From contig NZ_JACCCC010000001.1 in the NCBI RefSeq assembly GCF_013408795.1, positions 5,828,001 to 5,892,000 of the forward strand: 64,000 nucleotides of DNA, given 5' to 3'. Position numbers and translations under genes: made by a program. Shown piece after piece: positions 45,989 through 55,764 of this stretch (position 1 is the stretch's first letter; every line of letters begins with the position of its first letter). This DNA comes from Spinactinospora alkalitolerans. Its GTDB lineage: Bacteria; Actinomycetota; Actinomycetes; Streptosporangiales; Streptosporangiaceae. The notes under the pieces were generated by a model. It was not told where the DNA came from, made no database searches, and was given only the letters and a program-made list of their open reading frames with translations.

Positions 45989-48595
45989 GTGATCCGACGA
46001 CCGAGACGGAGAAGAACCCTCGCTCTCGCGGCGGCCCCGCTCGCCGCCGCACTCGCCTGCACCGGATCGACCGCGACCGCCGCCGCCGCACTCGCCGAGG
46101 AGGAGGCGCCCGAGCAGATCGTCAACGGCACGTTCGACAACGGCACCACCGGCTGGTGGGGCACCGCCAACACCACCGTCGAAGCCGTCGACGGCAGGCT
46201 GTGCGCCGACGTCCCCGGCGGCACCGCCAGCCCGTGGGACGTGATCATCGGGCAGAACGACGTCTCGCTGGAGGCCGGCGAATCCTACGAGTTCGCCTTC
46301 ACCGCATCGGCCGACCGGCCGGTCACCGTCCGCGCCCTGATCCAGCGCGACGTCGACCCCTACCCCACCCAGCTCGACGAGCGCCCGCGGCTGGACACCG
46401 AGGCCCAGACCCGCACCTTCGCCTTCACCTCCACCGAGAGCTGGGACGACGCGCAGGTCGCGTTCCAGGTCGGCGGCTCGGACGAGGCGTGGACCTTCTG
46501 CGTCGACGACGTGTCGCTGCGCGGCGGCGCCGAACCGCCGGTCTACGAACCCGACACCGGACCGCGGGTGCGGGTGAACCAGGTCGGCTACCTGCCCCAC
46601 GGGCCCAAGAACGCCACCCTGGTCACCGACGCCGCCGACCCGCTGCCGTGGGAGCTGGCCGACGCCGGCGGCGAGGTCGTGGCCGAGGGGAGCACCGCGC
46701 CGGAGGGGGTCGACGCCTCCTCGGGGCAGAACGTGCACACCATCGACTTCGGCGACCACACCGAGGTCGGCGAGGGCTACACGCTCAGCGCCGACGGCGA
46801 GACCAGCCACCCCTTCGACGTGGCCGAGGACCCCTACGAGCGGCTGCGGACCGACTCGCTGTCGTTCTACTACCCCCAGCGCAGCGGGATCGAGATCTCC
46901 GACGACGTCGCCCCGGGCTACGGCCGCGCGGCCGGCCACGTCGGCGAGGCCCCCAACCAGGGCGACACCGACGTGCCGTGCGCCCCGGGCACCTGCGACT
47001 ACTCGCTGGACGTGTCGGGCGGCTGGTACGACGCCGGCGACCACGGCAAGTACGTGGTCAACGGCGGCATCTCCGTCCACCAGTTGATGAGCACCTTCGA
47101 GCGCACCAAGACGGCACCCACCGCCCAGCCCGACGCGCTGGGCGACTCCACGCTGCGCGTCCCCGAGCGCGGCAACGGCGTCCCCGACGTCCTGGACGAG
47201 GCCCGGTGGGAGCTGGAGTTCCTGATGAGCATGCAGGTCCCGGAGGGCGAGCCGCTCGCCGGCATGGCGCACCACAAGATCCACGACGCCGAGTGGACCG
47301 GCCTGCCCCTGATGCCGGCCGACGACCCGCAGCCGCGCTACCTGCAGCCGCCCTCGACCGCGGCCACGCTCAACCTCGCCGCGACCGCCGCGCAGTGCGC
47401 CCGGCTGTTCGAGCCCTACGACGCGGACTTCGCCGCCGAGTGCCGCGACGCCGCCGAGACCGCGTGGGACGCGGCGCAGGCGAACCCGGACCACTACGCC
47501 GAGCCGGGCGGCGTCGGCGGCGGCCCCTACGACGACGACAACGTGGCCGACGAGTTCTACTGGGCCGCGGCCGAGCTCCTCCTGACCACCGGCGAGCAGG
47601 AGTACGCCGACGCGGTCACCTCCTCCCCGGTCCACACCGAGGACGTCTTCGGCGCGAGCGGCTTCGACTGGAAGTGGACGGGGGCGCTGGGCCGGCTGCA
47701 GTTGGCCACCGTCCCCAACGACCTGGCCGACCGCGAGCGCGTGCGCGCGTCGGTGGCCGAGGGCGCCGACGGCTACCTGGAGGCGCAGCGCGACCACCCC
47801 TACGGCCTGTCCTACGCTCCGGACGGCGGCGTGTTCGACTGGGGCTCCAACGGCCTGGTGCTCAACACCATGGTGGTGATGGCCACGGCCTACGACATCA
47901 CCGGCGACGCGGCCTACCGCGACGGCGTGATCGAGGGCATGGACTACATCCTGGGCCGCAACGCGCTCAACCAGTCCTACGTGACCGGCTACGGCGAGAA
48001 CGACGCCCGCAACCAGCACAGCCGCTGGTACGCCCACCAGCTCGACCCCGACCTGCCCAACCCGCCGCCGGGCACCCTCTCCGGCGGCCCCAACTCCAAC
48101 ACCGGCACCTGGGACCCGGTGGCGCAGGCGGACCTGCAGGGCTGCGCGCCGCAGTTCTGCTACATCGACGACATCGAGTCCTGGTCCACCAACGAACTGA
48201 CGATCAACTGGAACTCGGCCCTGGCGTGGACGGCCTCCTTCCTCGCCGACCAGGACGGCGCCGGGTCTCCCGCTCCGGCGGCCTGCACGGTCGAGCACGT
48301 CCGGCACGGCGCGTGGGCCGACGGCTTCAACACCCAGGTGACCGTCGAGAACACCGGCGCGGAGCGCATCGACGGCTGGCGGCTGCGCTGGTCCTTCCTC
48401 GCCGGTCAGACGCTCACCGACCACTGGAGCGCCGAGGTCGAGCGGAACGGGTCGACCTTCACGGCGGGCAACCTCGACTGGAACCGGACGATCGAGCCGG
48501 GCCAGAGCGTGACCTTCGGCTTCATCGGCACCAGCCCCTCAGGGCCGAATCCGGCACCGGAGCTGTTCACCCTCAACGGGGACGCCTGCGCCTGA
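45989..48595 (+). CDS. cel9B: Secreted endoglucanase Cel9B-like: CBM4 + Ig + GH9 + CBM2
   Basis: 868-residue extracellular inverting cellulase. Order: signal peptide (about 1-35), CBM4-type module (about 38-175: [17 protein letters not shown] ... [11 protein letters not shown]), CelD-type Ig domain (about 190-285: [20 protein letters not shown]), GH9 barrel (about 290-755) with catalytic base motif [17 protein letters not shown] and acid motif [13 protein letters not shown], then a C-terminal CBM2 (CTVEHVRHG ... LNGDACA). Thermobifida Cel9B has a fibronectin type III domain before its CBM2; here a short Gly/Ser/Pro linker replaces it. GTG start follows GAAAGGA. CelR box upstream places it with cel6B. 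Confidence 0.92.
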   Translation: MIRRPRRRRTLALAAAPLAAALACTGSTATAAAALAEEEAPEQIVNGTFDNGTTGWWGTANTTVEAVDGRLCADVPGGTASPWDVIIGQNDVSLEAGESYEFAFTASADRPVTVRALIQRDVDPYPTQLDERPRLDTEAQTRTFAFTSTESWDDAQVAFQVGGSDEAWTFCVDDVSLRGGAEPPVYEPDTGPRVRVNQVGYLPHGPKNATLVTDAADPLPWELADAGGEVVAEGSTAPEGVDASSGQNVHTIDFGDHTEVGEGYTLSADGETSHPFDVAEDPYERLRTDSLSFYYPQRSGIEISDDVAPGYGRAAGHVGEAPNQGDTDVPCAPGTCDYSLDVSGGWYDAGDHGKYVVNGGISVHQLMSTFERTKTAPTAQPDALGDSTLRVPERGNGVPDVLDEARWELEFLMSMQVPEGEPLAGMAHHKIHDAEWTGLPLMPADDPQPRYLQPPSTAATLNLAATAAQCARLFEPYDADFAAECRDAAETAWDAAQANPDHYAEPGGVGGGPYDDDNVADEFYWAAAELLLTTGEQEYADAVTSSPVHTEDVFGASGFDWKWTGALGRLQLATVPNDLADRERVRASVAEGADGYLEAQRDHPYGLSYAPDGGVFDWGSNGLVLNTMVVMATAYDITGDAAYRDGVIEGMDYILGRNALNQSYVTGYGENDARNQHSRWYAHQLDPDLPNPPPGTLSGGPNSNTGTWDPVAQADLQGCAPQFCYIDDIESWSTNELTINWNSALAWTASFLADQDGAGSPAPAACTVEHVRHGAWADGFNTQVTVENTGAERIDGWRLRWSFLAGQTLTDHWSAEVERNGSTFTAGNLDWNRTIEPGQSVTFGFIGTSPSGPNPAPELFTLNGDACA

Positions 48596-48616
48596 GCCCC
48601 CCCGCCCGACCACCCG

Positions 48617-48649
48617 GGCGCGGACCGGAGAACGTCGCCGGTCCGCGCC
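48617..48649 (+). terminator. Terminator of cel9B
   Basis: 12-bp perfect stem (48617-48628/48638-48649), 9-base loop, 21 bases after the stop, followed by CTCTT. Confidence 0.7.
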
Positions 48650-48750
48650 TCTTCGCGTGTGGCGGCCGGATGGCGGCGGCGCGCCGGACGGCGCCGGAAA
48701 AAGAGGAGCTTTTTAATCGTGGCTCAACTCCGGCACGCATTTTCTCGAAT

Positions 48751-48764
48751 GTGACTCACGTCAC
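48751..48764 (+). promoter_or_regulatory. Crp-type palindrome upstream of citrate synthase
   Basis: GTGACTCACGTCAC fits the Crp pattern GTGA-N6-TCAC and the Streptomyces form GTG-N6-GNCAC. It lies 137 bases before the gene, next to an AT-rich stretch (48790-48870) that probably contains the promoter. Confidence 0.5.
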
Positions 48765-48900
48765 CTTTTCGCTATTGGTCGGATGACCTTAGGATACCGC
48801 TACGTGCAGATACGTAAAAAATAAAAAATAATAGCGGCCAAATAATTCTCCCAGAGGATTCACCACCCGCACATCCCCATCCGGAAGGGTTTTCCCCAGC

Positions 48901-50193
48901 ATGAACGAAGGTGCAAAAGACCAGGCGGTGACGTTGCGCTACGACGGGGACGAGCATTCCCTTCCGGTGCTCTCCGGCAGCGAGGGCGAAAGGGCCATCG
49001 CGCTGAAGACCCTGCTGTCCGGCACCGGACTGGTCACGCTGGACCCCGGGTTCGCCAACACCGCGGCGTGCCGCTCGGAGATCACCTACATCGACGGCGA
49101 GGCGGGGATCCTGCGGTACCGGGGCTACCCGATCGAGCGGCTGGCCGAGGCGAGCACGTTCGTCGAGGTCTGCCACCTCCTGATCCACGGCGAGCTGCCC
49201 ACGGAGCAGGAGCGCGACGCGCTGTCGGAGCGGCTGCGGGAGCACGCCGACATCCCCGACGCCCTGCGGGACCTGCTCAACGCCTTCCCCCGCGGCGCCC
49301 ACCCCATGACGGTGCTGTCGAGCGCGGTCAACACGCTGGCCGCCTTCCACGCCGACGACTGCGACCCCGGCGACCCCGCGCAGGTGGAGCTCGCCACGGT
49401 CCTGCTGCTCGCCAAGCTTCCGACGATCGCCGCCCACATCCACCGCACCTCCACCGGGCAGGCCCCCGTGCCCCCGGACGACTCCCTCGGCTACGTCGAG
49501 AACTTCCTGCGCATGGCCTTCGGACCGCCGAGCGGCGGCGCCGGGGTCGATCCGCTGCTGTCCAAGGCGATGGACCTGCTGTTCGTCCTGCACGCCGACC
49601 ACGAGCTGAACTGCTCGACGGCCACCGTCCGCGTGGTCGGCTCCTCCCAGGCCAGCCTGTTCGCCAGCGTCTCCGCCGGCATCAACGCGCTGTCCGGCCC
49701 GCTGCACGGCGGCGCCAACCAGGCGGTGCTGGAGATGCTGGAGGAGATCCGGCGGGTCGACGGCGACGTCGACTCCTTCATCAAGAAGGTGAAGGACCCC
49801 GACAGCAGGACCCGCCTCATGGGCTTCGGCCACCGCGTCTACAAGAACTTCGACCCGCGCAGCAAGGAGATCAAGCGGCTGGCCCAGCAGATCCTGGCCC
49901 GCCAGGGCAGCGACGAGCTCTTCGACCTCGCCCTGCAACTGGAGGAGAAGGCGCTGTCCGACTCCTACTTCGTCGACCGCAGGCTCTACCCCAACGTCGA
50001 CTTCTACACCGGACTGATCTACCGCGCCATGGGCTTCCCGACCGACATGTTCACCGTGCTGTTCGCCATCGGACGGCTGCCCGGGTGGATCGCCCACTGG
50101 CGGGAGCTCCTGGCCGACCCCGACGCGCGGATCGCCCGCCCCCGCCAGCTCTACACCGGCCCGAACGAGCGCGACCTGCCCGCCGGGGGCTGA
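48901..50193 (+). CDS. gltA: Citrate synthase (type II)
   Basis: 430-residue TCA-cycle enzyme joining oxaloacetate and acetyl-CoA. Signature parts: GFANTAACRSEITYIDGEAG and LRYRGYPIERL at the N-terminus, LHADHELNCSTATVRVVGSSQ (catalytic His and substrate His region), GPLHGGANQAV, GFGHRVYKNFDPR and YPNVDFYTGLIYRAMGFP with the catalytic Asp. Length and the N-terminal beta domain match the hexameric Gram-negative/actinobacterial type. ATG at 48901 has no strong Shine-Dalgarno (CCCAGC); an AT-rich leader precedes it. Confidence 0.95.
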   Translation: MNEGAKDQAVTLRYDGDEHSLPVLSGSEGERAIALKTLLSGTGLVTLDPGFANTAACRSEITYIDGEAGILRYRGYPIERLAEASTFVEVCHLLIHGELPTEQERDALSERLREHADIPDALRDLLNAFPRGAHPMTVLSSAVNTLAAFHADDCDPGDPAQVELATVLLLAKLPTIAAHIHRTSTGQAPVPPDDSLGYVENFLRMAFGPPSGGAGVDPLLSKAMDLLFVLHADHELNCSTATVRVVGSSQASLFASVSAGINALSGPLHGGANQAVLEMLEEIRRVDGDVDSFIKKVKDPDSRTRLMGFGHRVYKNFDPRSKEIKRLAQQILARQGSDELFDLALQLEEKALSDSYFVDRRLYPNVDFYTGLIYRAMGFPTDMFTVLFAIGRLPGWIAHWRELLADPDARIARPRQLYTGPNERDLPAGG

Positions 50194-50309
50194 CCGCCCG
50201 GGACCGGCGCGCGGGGGCGGTGCGCCGTTCCCGCGCGCATCGATCCCGCGTTCCCGGATAGAGGGCCTTCGTCCGGCACTCCTCGGAGAAAGTGCGGAGG
50301 TGGTCCCCG

Positions 50310-51119
50310 ATGCGTCCGGGAGCCGGGGAGCTCGAGCGCTCCCTCCTCTTCGTCGGGAACGCGACGGTACTCATCCGCTGGGACGACGTCACGGTCCTCA
50401 CCGACCCCAACTTCCTGCACCGCGGACAGTGGGCCTACCTGGGCAAGGGGCTGGTCTCCCGGCGCCTGCGCGACCCGGCGCTGGACGTGCGCGACCTGCC
50501 CGACCTGGACGCGATCGTGCTGTCGCACCTGCACGGCGACCACTTCGACCGGGTCGCCCGGCACAACCTCGACCACGACCTGCCCGTCGCGACCACCCGG
50601 CAGGCGGCGCGCCGCCTGCGCTCGCAGGGCTTCGAGCGCTCCGTGGGCCTGGACACCTGGCAGGAGTGGTCGCTGAGCCGGGAACGGACGTGGATGCGGG
50701 TGGTCGCCGTCCCCGGCCGGCACGGGCCGCGCCTGGTACACCGCCTGCTGCCGCCCGTCATGGGCAGCGTCATCGAGTTCGGGCCGACGGGCGGCGACGC
50801 CGAGATCCGCATCTACGTCACCGGCGACACCCTGATGTTCGACGGCGTCCGCGAGATCCCGCGGCGCCACCCCGACATCGACCTCGCACTGCTCCACCTG
50901 GGCGGCACCACGCTGCCCGGCGGCGTGATGGTGACCATGGACGGGCGTCAGGGAGCCGACCTGATCGAGACGGTCGATCCCCGGCGGGCGGCGCCGATCC
51001 ACTACGACGACTACGGGGTGTTCAAGTCCCCGCTGCACGACTTCCGGGAGCAGGTGTTCGCCCGCGGCCTGGAGGACCGGATCCGTTACCTGCAACGGGG
51101 CGAGTCCGTGCGGCTGTAG
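50310..51119 (+). CDS. Metallo-beta-lactamase-fold hydrolase (UlaG/YhfI-like)
   Basis: 269-residue metal-dependent hydrolase. Metal ligands: HLHGDHFDRV (HxHxDH), VVAVPGRHGPR, the Asp in YVTGDTLMFDG and HYDDYGVF. Proteins with this layout resemble L-ascorbate-6-phosphate lactonase, but the substrate is not determined. ATG at 50310 has GGAGG nine bases upstream. It lies alone between citrate synthase and a small membrane gene. Confidence 0.8.
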   Translation: MRPGAGELERSLLFVGNATVLIRWDDVTVLTDPNFLHRGQWAYLGKGLVSRRLRDPALDVRDLPDLDAIVLSHLHGDHFDRVARHNLDHDLPVATTRQAARRLRSQGFERSVGLDTWQEWSLSRERTWMRVVAVPGRHGPRLVHRLLPPVMGSVIEFGPTGGDAEIRIYVTGDTLMFDGVREIPRRHPDIDLALLHLGGTTLPGGVMVTMDGRQGADLIETVDPRRAAPIHYDDYGVFKSPLHDFREQVFARGLEDRIRYLQRGESVRL

Positions 51120-51296
51120 CTGCGCGCGACCGGACCCTCATCGCCCGTTATGCCGCTTTGCGGGGTTATTACGTTGATTCGAGCATTGCTTGCCCCGGGC
51201 GCGCGCATCCTGGACTAAGGAGGTCCCCGCGGATCCGTCCTGCTCGGTTCCCCGACGGGCCCGGCACAGTCTCGTGGCACGACCTTGGAGGGGCAG

Positions 51297-51800
51297 ATGA
51301 ACATGCGAGCCAACGGATGGAGCGTCTTCGCCGCGGTCATGCTGATGATCGCGGGAACGTTCACCATCATGCAGGGCCTGGTGGCGTTGACCATTCCGGA
51401 TTACTACGTCATAGCCGAGGCTGATCTCTTAGGCTTCAACTTCGGACTGTGGGGCACCCTGCTCCTCATCTGGGGCGTGCTCCTGTGGGCGGCCGCGTTC
51501 GGGTCGCTCAACGAGGCCGCCTGGGCGCGGACGGCGGGGGTCGCGCTGGCCGCGATCAGCGCCGTGATCCAGCTCGCCTTCCTGCCGGCCTACCCGTTCT
51601 GGTCGGCGATCATGGTCGCCCTCAGCGTCCTGGCGATCTACGGCATGACCACCGGGCAGAGCAAGGCCGAAGCGACCCCGTCGGCCTACCGGGCGGGGCG
51701 CAGCGACGCCGCGACCATGCCCGAACCGCGGTCCGGGACGCACGCCGCTCCCGACACGTCCCCCAACGCACCGGGCGCGCACGAGCGCCAGCGCCCGTGA
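51297..51800 (+). CDS. Small four-helix membrane protein (DUF7144-like)
   Basis: 167 residues: four hydrophobic helices (SVFAAVMLMIAGTFTIMQGL, LGFNFGLWGTLLLIWGVLLW, GVALAAISAVIQLAFL, WSAIMVALSVLAIYGM) and a polar tail rich in Ala/Pro/Arg. The Gly-W-G and Y-P-x-W positions fit the DUF7144 actinobacterial membrane family. ATG at 51297 with GGAGGGG ahead. No function is known. Confidence 0.75.
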   Translation: MNMRANGWSVFAAVMLMIAGTFTIMQGLVALTIPDYYVIAEADLLGFNFGLWGTLLLIWGVLLWAAAFGSLNEAAWARTAGVALAAISAVIQLAFLPAYPFWSAIMVALSVLAIYGMTTGQSKAEATPSAYRAGRSDAATMPEPRSGTHAAPDTSPNAPGAHERQRP

Positions 51801-51819
51801 GGAGTCGACGTCGTCGTTC

Positions 51820-51857
51820 GGCGGCGCCCGGTGAGCACGGACTCACCGGGCGCCGCC
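51820..51857. terminator. Bidirectional terminator
   Basis: Perfect 16-bp stem (51820-51835/51842-51857), 6-base loop, between the convergent membrane-protein and kinase genes. Confidence 0.8.
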
Positions 51858-51861
51858 CGGT

Positions 51862-53490
51862 TCACCCCGCCGGTTCGAAGGACCGGGTCATCTCGTCGAG
51901 CAGGGCCCGGTCGGCCTCCCAGTCCTCCTCCGGGGAGACCAGGAACAGGGCGTAGCCCTTCTCCTCGGTGTGGAACGCCCGGTTGACCGCGTGCATCCGG
52001 CCGCCGGAGCCGTCGAAGGCGAACTCCCAGTCGGCGGCGCTGACGTAGTCGTCGAGGTAGGGCTCGTCCAGCGCGGTGATGGACACGAGCTCGTAGCCGC
52101 CGAAGTTGGCCGAGATCGCGCCCTCCTGGGCCTCCCAGTCCTCCTTGGCGTTGTCCCCCGGGTCGTCGGTCTGGTCGACCTGGAGGTAGCCGCCGGCCGG
52201 GTCGGTGAAGAACACCCCGCCGTCGCGGCGCTCCACCTCCCAGCCCTCGGGCACGTCGAGGGAGAAGCCGGTCTCGTCCTCGTGCCGGGCCATGGGCGGG
52301 CCCGCCTCCTCCGGCTCCGGGGACTCCTCGGCCCCGTCGGCGGGCTCCTCCTGCCCCGCCGACTCCGCGGAGTCGGCCAGACCGGCCTCGGTGCCCGCCG
52401 AACTCCCGCCCGCGCCGCCGCCCGTCGACTCGGCGCTGGTCTCGCGCCCCAGCCACAGGGCGAGCCCGGCCACGACCACGAGCGCCACGACCGCCAGCAC
52501 GGCCGCGAGGACGTACCTGGCGTACCTCTGGGGGTCGCCGGGACCGCTGCCGGCGCCCGGCCCCGGCGGGGCCGGGGCGGGCGCCGGAGCCGCGGCGAAG
52601 GAGGCGGTGTTCCCGGTGGGCTCGGGACCGCCGTCCCGGACGGCCCGCGCCTCCTCGGGGTCCATCGCCGCGACGCGGTACAGCGCCTCGCGGGCCTGCT
52701 CCACGGTGAGCCGCCGCCCGGGGTCCTTCCGCAGCAGCCCCTCCAGCACCGGACGCAGGGGGCCGGCCGCCTCGGGGGGCGGCACGTCCTCGGTGACGAC
52801 GGCGGTCAGCGTCGCCATGGGGCTGGAGCGCTGGAACGGCGGGGTGCCCTCCACCGCCGCGTACAGGGTCACGCCGAGGGCCCACATGTCCGTCGCCGGC
52901 CCGGCGGGTTCGCCGCGGGCCTGCTCCGGCGCGAGGTAGTTGGGCGAGCCCAGGAGGTTGCCGGTGTTGGTCAGGCTGGTGCTGCCCTCCAGCCGCGCGA
53001 TGCCGAAGTCGGTGAGCACGGCGCGGTCGTCCTTGGCGACCAGCACGTTGCCGGGCTTGATGTCGCGGTGCACGACGCCCCGGGAGTGCGCGAGGGCCAG
53101 CGCCGCGACCACCTGCAGGCCGATTCCGGCCATCCGCACGGGCTGGAGCGTGCCGTGCTCCTTGATCAGCTCGCTGAGGGAGTGGCCGCGCACCAGCTCC
53201 ATGACGATCCACGGGCGGTCGTCGCCCTCGACCACGTCGAAGACGGTGATGATCGACGGGTGGCTGAGCTGCGCGGCGCTGCGCGCCTCGCGCAGCATCC
53301 GGGTCCGCAGGATCTCGACCTCGTGCTTGGGCAGGTGGGTGGAGAGGGTGAGCTCCTTGATGGCGACCGGGCGGTCCAGCAGCTCGTCGGAGCCCTGCCA
53401 CACGCGCCCCATGCCGCCCTCGCCGATCAGATGGGACATCCGGTAGCGCCCGGCGAGCAGGTGTCCCGGTTCCGATTGCTCAGTGCTCAT
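51862..53490 (-). CDS. Transmembrane Ser/Thr protein kinase (PknB-like)
   Basis: 542-residue Hanks-type kinase. Kinase domain about 14-280: glycine loop LIGEGGMGRVWQG, Lys in VAIKELTL, catalytic HRDIKPGNVLV, DFGIARL and SPNYLAPEQARGEP activation segment. A Pro-rich linker and one membrane helix (about 335-360: LAAVLAVVALVVVAGLALWL) lead to an extracellular part with an Asp/Glu/Ser-rich stretch and a globular end (ETGFSLDVPEGWEVERRDGG ... ALLDEMTRSFEPAG) of the DUF/beta type, not PASTA repeats. ATG at 53490. No adjacent phosphatase. Confidence 0.9.
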   Translation of the reverse strand: MSTEQSEPGHLLAGRYRMSHLIGEGGMGRVWQGSDELLDRPVAIKELTLSTHLPKHEVEILRTRMLREARSAAQLSHPSIITVFDVVEGDDRPWIVMELVRGHSLSELIKEHGTLQPVRMAGIGLQVVAALALAHSRGVVHRDIKPGNVLVAKDDRAVLTDFGIARLEGSTSLTNTGNLLGSPNYLAPEQARGEPAGPATDMWALGVTLYAAVEGTPPFQRSSPMATLTAVVTEDVPPPEAAGPLRPVLEGLLRKDPGRRLTVEQAREALYRVAAMDPEEARAVRDGGPEPTGNTASFAAAPAPAPAPPGPGAGSGPGDPQRYARYVLAAVLAVVALVVVAGLALWLGRETSAESTGGGAGGSSAGTEAGLADSAESAGQEEPADGAEESPEPEEAGPPMARHEDETGFSLDVPEGWEVERRDGGVFFTDPAGGYLQVDQTDDPGDNAKEDWEAQEGAISANFGGYELVSITALDEPYLDDYVSAADWEFAFDGSGGRMHAVNRAFHTEEKGYALFLVSPEEDWEADRALLDEMTRSFEPAG

Positions 53491-53854
53491 AAGGTTCGAG
53501 GTTCCTCGTGCTGGGAGGCAGACGCGCGCGACGGCCGCGGCGCCACTCTGGGGAGTGTAAAAGGCCGCGGGGCGCCGCAGGGGACGCGACCGAGGCGCCG
53601 ACCGGACCGGAGCGGCCCGAGGCACGGCCGTCCGGCGCGCCGAGCCGGTCGGGCGCCGCACGGACCGGTGCGGCCGAACCGGCCGGAGCCGCAGGTCCGG
53701 CGCAGTGGAGCCGCCCGGAGACCGCACGGCTGGACGCGGCTGGACGCGGCTGGACGCGGCTGAGCCGGTCCGTCCCCGGCGTTGCGGTCGTGCCCCCGGT
53801 CGGGCGGGAGCGGGCCGGAAACGGCGGCGCCGCCACGCGCCGGCGGTTCTTGCA
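53491..53854. other. Gene-free gap with a short tandem repeat
   Basis: 364 bases between divergent genes. Contains three exact copies of TGGACGCGGC (53731-53760) and several CGGNCCGG-like words. No credible frame. The zinc-ribbon promoter lies at the right end; the kinase promoter must be at the left. Confidence 0.5.
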
Positions 53855-53869
53855 TACGATGGCGCTGTG
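53855..53869 (+). promoter_or_regulatory. -10 box and leaderless start of the zinc-ribbon gene
   Basis: TACGAT (53855-53860), then six bases and the GTG start (53867). With normal -10 to +1 distance the mRNA starts at the GTG itself, so the transcript is probably leaderless. No Shine-Dalgarno is present. Confidence 0.55.
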
Positions 53870-54214
53870 ATTTGTCCCAAGTGCCAGAGCCGCATGATCA
53901 CTTTCGACCGCATGGGGATCCACATCGAGCAGTGCGAGCGCTGCCGCGGGGTCTTCCTCGACGCCGGTGAGCTGGAGCAGATCGTCAGCGCCGAGCAGCG
54001 CCACTACGGTGGCGCGGCCCCCTACGGCCACGGCGGGCGCCCCGACTCCCCCGGCCCCTACCGGGGGCGCCCCGACTCCCCCGGTCCGTACCGGGGCGGC
54101 CGCGGCGGCTACCCCGACTCCCCACGGCCCTACGGCCGCGGCGGTTACCCCGACTCGCCCCGCCCCTACGGCCACAAGCGGCGCAAGAGCTTCCTCGAAG
54201 GCCTCTTCGACTGA
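53867..54214 (+). CDS. TFIIB-type zinc-ribbon protein with Pro/Gly/Tyr repeats
   Basis: 115-residue protein. The N-terminal zf-TFIIB ribbon has CPKCQSRM and CERCRGVFLDAGELE, four Cys for one zinc. The C-terminal half is low complexity: repeats of PDSPGPYRG and YPDSPRPYG, ending with the basic KRRKSFLEGLFD. Widespread in actinobacteria without an established role. Starts at GTG 53867, probably leaderless. The downstream NTPase gene, eight bases on, also begins with a zinc ribbon. Confidence 0.8.
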   Translation: MICPKCQSRMITFDRMGIHIEQCERCRGVFLDAGELEQIVSAEQRHYGGAAPYGHGGRPDSPGPYRGRPDSPGPYRGGRGGYPDSPRPYGRGGYPDSPRPYGHKRRKSFLEGLFD

Positions 54215-54221
54215 CGCGCCG

Positions 54222-54917
54222 TTGAACCTGCTGATCTGCGCGCGCTGCGGGGCGCGCACCGACTCCCCCGTCGTCGAGTCCGGCGATCCGGTGGTCCGCT
54301 GCGTCGAATGCGGCCACCGGCAGCCGTTCCTCCGGCTCCCGCTGTACTGCGTCACCGGCCCGAGCGGGACGGGCAAGTCCACGGTCGCCCGGCTGCTCAC
54401 CGAGCGGCTGGCCGGCCGGTTCGTGCTGCTGGAGCAGGACGTGCTGTGGCAGGCCGGGCTGCGCGACCCCGCCGACGACCACCGGCTGTTCCGGTCGGCG
54501 TGGCTGCGGCTGGCCGCGATGATCCACCAGAGCGGACGGCCGGCCGTGCTGTGCGGAACGGTCGTCCCGCCGGAGTTCGAGCCGCTGCCGGAGCGGGCGC
54601 TGTTCCCCGAGATCCGCTACCTGGCGCTGGTGTGCGACCCCGAGGTGCTGGCCGAGCGGCTGCGGTCGCGTCCGGCGTGGCGGGGGTGGGACGAGCCGCG
54701 GATCGCCGAGATGCTCGACTACGCCGAGTGGGTCCGCTCCGGGGCCGCGGCGATGGACCCGCCGGTGACCCTGGTGGACACCACGCGCGCCACGGTCGAG
54801 TCCACCGCGGCCGAGGTGTGCGCGTGGATCACGGCGGACGCGCCCGCCGCCCCCGCGAGGGAAGGCCCTCCGGAGGCCCTTCCGGGCTCCCCGCCGCAGC
54901 CGGCCAGGAGGTCCTGA
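54222..54917 (+). CDS. P-loop NTPase with N-terminal zinc ribbon
   Basis: 231-residue protein: a Cys-x2-Cys...Cys-x2-Cys ribbon (LICARCGARTDSP, VRCVECGHRQPF) followed by a kinase-like P-loop, VTGPSGTGKSTVARLL. Other visible blocks are VLLEQDVLWQAG, CGTVVPPEF, ALVCDPEVLAERLRSRPAWR and LVDTTRATVESTAAEV, typical of small-molecule or nucleoside kinases of the AAA_33 type. Start TTG 54222 begins the ribbon directly. Probably cotranscribed with the zinc-ribbon gene. Substrate unknown. Confidence 0.75.
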   Translation: MNLLICARCGARTDSPVVESGDPVVRCVECGHRQPFLRLPLYCVTGPSGTGKSTVARLLTERLAGRFVLLEQDVLWQAGLRDPADDHRLFRSAWLRLAAMIHQSGRPAVLCGTVVPPEFEPLPERALFPEIRYLALVCDPEVLAERLRSRPAWRGWDEPRIAEMLDYAEWVRSGAAAMDPPVTLVDTTRATVESTAAEVCAWITADAPAAPAREGPPEALPGSPPQPARRS

Positions 54918-55020
54918 CCCGCCCGCGGCGGACGCGGAGCCGTACCCTCCGTGCCCGGCCCCGCCACACGCCGCTCCCCGACGTCGTCCCCCCGGTGGGC
55001 GCGGCGCTGGATACGGTGTC

Positions 55021-55752
55021 GTGACCGGCCCCGGTGGCCGGGAGTGGACACGGATGGGTGGTGGTCGCATGCCACGCGGGTCGACCGGTCGGAAGGGCGC
55101 GGCGGCCTGGCGGTGGAGCCGCACGGCCGAGACGCGCAAGGGACTGCTGAAGGCGGCCAGGGAGGTCTTCGCCGAGCGGGGCTTCGCCGAGGCGGGCGTG
55201 GCCGAGGTGGTGGAACGGGCGGGCTCCAGCGTCGGCAGCATGTACCACCACTTCGGCGGCAAGGCCGAGCTGTTCATGGCGCTGTGGGAGGAGCACCAGC
55301 AGGCCCACGAGCACGCCGCGGCCGCAGCGGTGGCCGCGGCCCGCGCCTCGGGCGAGGAGGACCCGCTGGAGCTGTTCACCGTGGGGGCCCGCGCGTTCCT
55401 GGAAGGGTCATGGGAGCGCCGCGACCTGGCCCGGCTGTTCATAGACGGCGACGGCCCGCCCGGCTTCGAGCTGGTCCGCCGGACCCGCACCAGGAAGTGG
55501 GTCCGGCACAGCGCCGCCCTCCTCGGCGCCGGCTCCGCCCCCTCCGACCGCATGGCTGTGGCGGTCCTGACCACCGTCATCGCCGAGGCCGGCCGCGAGG
55601 TCGCCGTCTGCGAATCCGCCGAAGAGGCCGAGGAGGTCACCACCGCCGCCCTCGCCTTCATCCGCCGCCTCGACCCGGTGGAGACGGGCGGTGGCGGATC
55701 CGAGCGATGCGGATGTTCCCCCGCCGCGCCCGCCTCTGCCCGCCGGTCTTGA
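55021..55752 (+). CDS. TetR-family regulator
   Basis: Up to 243 residues. N-terminal TetR helix-turn-helix: TRKGLLKAAREVFAERGFAE, AGVAEVVERAGSSVGSMYHHFGGKAELF. The helical effector-binding part follows and ends in a Ser/Cys-rich tail. Several starts are possible (GTG 55021, ATG 55054, ATG 55069); none has a good Shine-Dalgarno. No divergently transcribed target is beside it, so its regulon is unknown. Confidence 0.8.
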   Translation: MTGPGGREWTRMGGGRMPRGSTGRKGAAAWRWSRTAETRKGLLKAAREVFAERGFAEAGVAEVVERAGSSVGSMYHHFGGKAELFMALWEEHQQAHEHAAAAAVAAARASGEEDPLELFTVGARAFLEGSWERRDLARLFIDGDGPPGFELVRRTRTRKWVRHSAALLGAGSAPSDRMAVAVLTTVIAEAGREVAVCESAEEAEEVTTAALAFIRRLDPVETGGGGSERCGCSPAAPASARRS

Positions 55753-55764
55753 TCCTGAGTTTCA

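Noticed and set aside
45529-48786. 1085-codon plus-strand frame overlapping cel9B
   Set aside because: Arg/Pro-rich frame shifted from the GH9 gene; the cellulase domains are all in the other frame.
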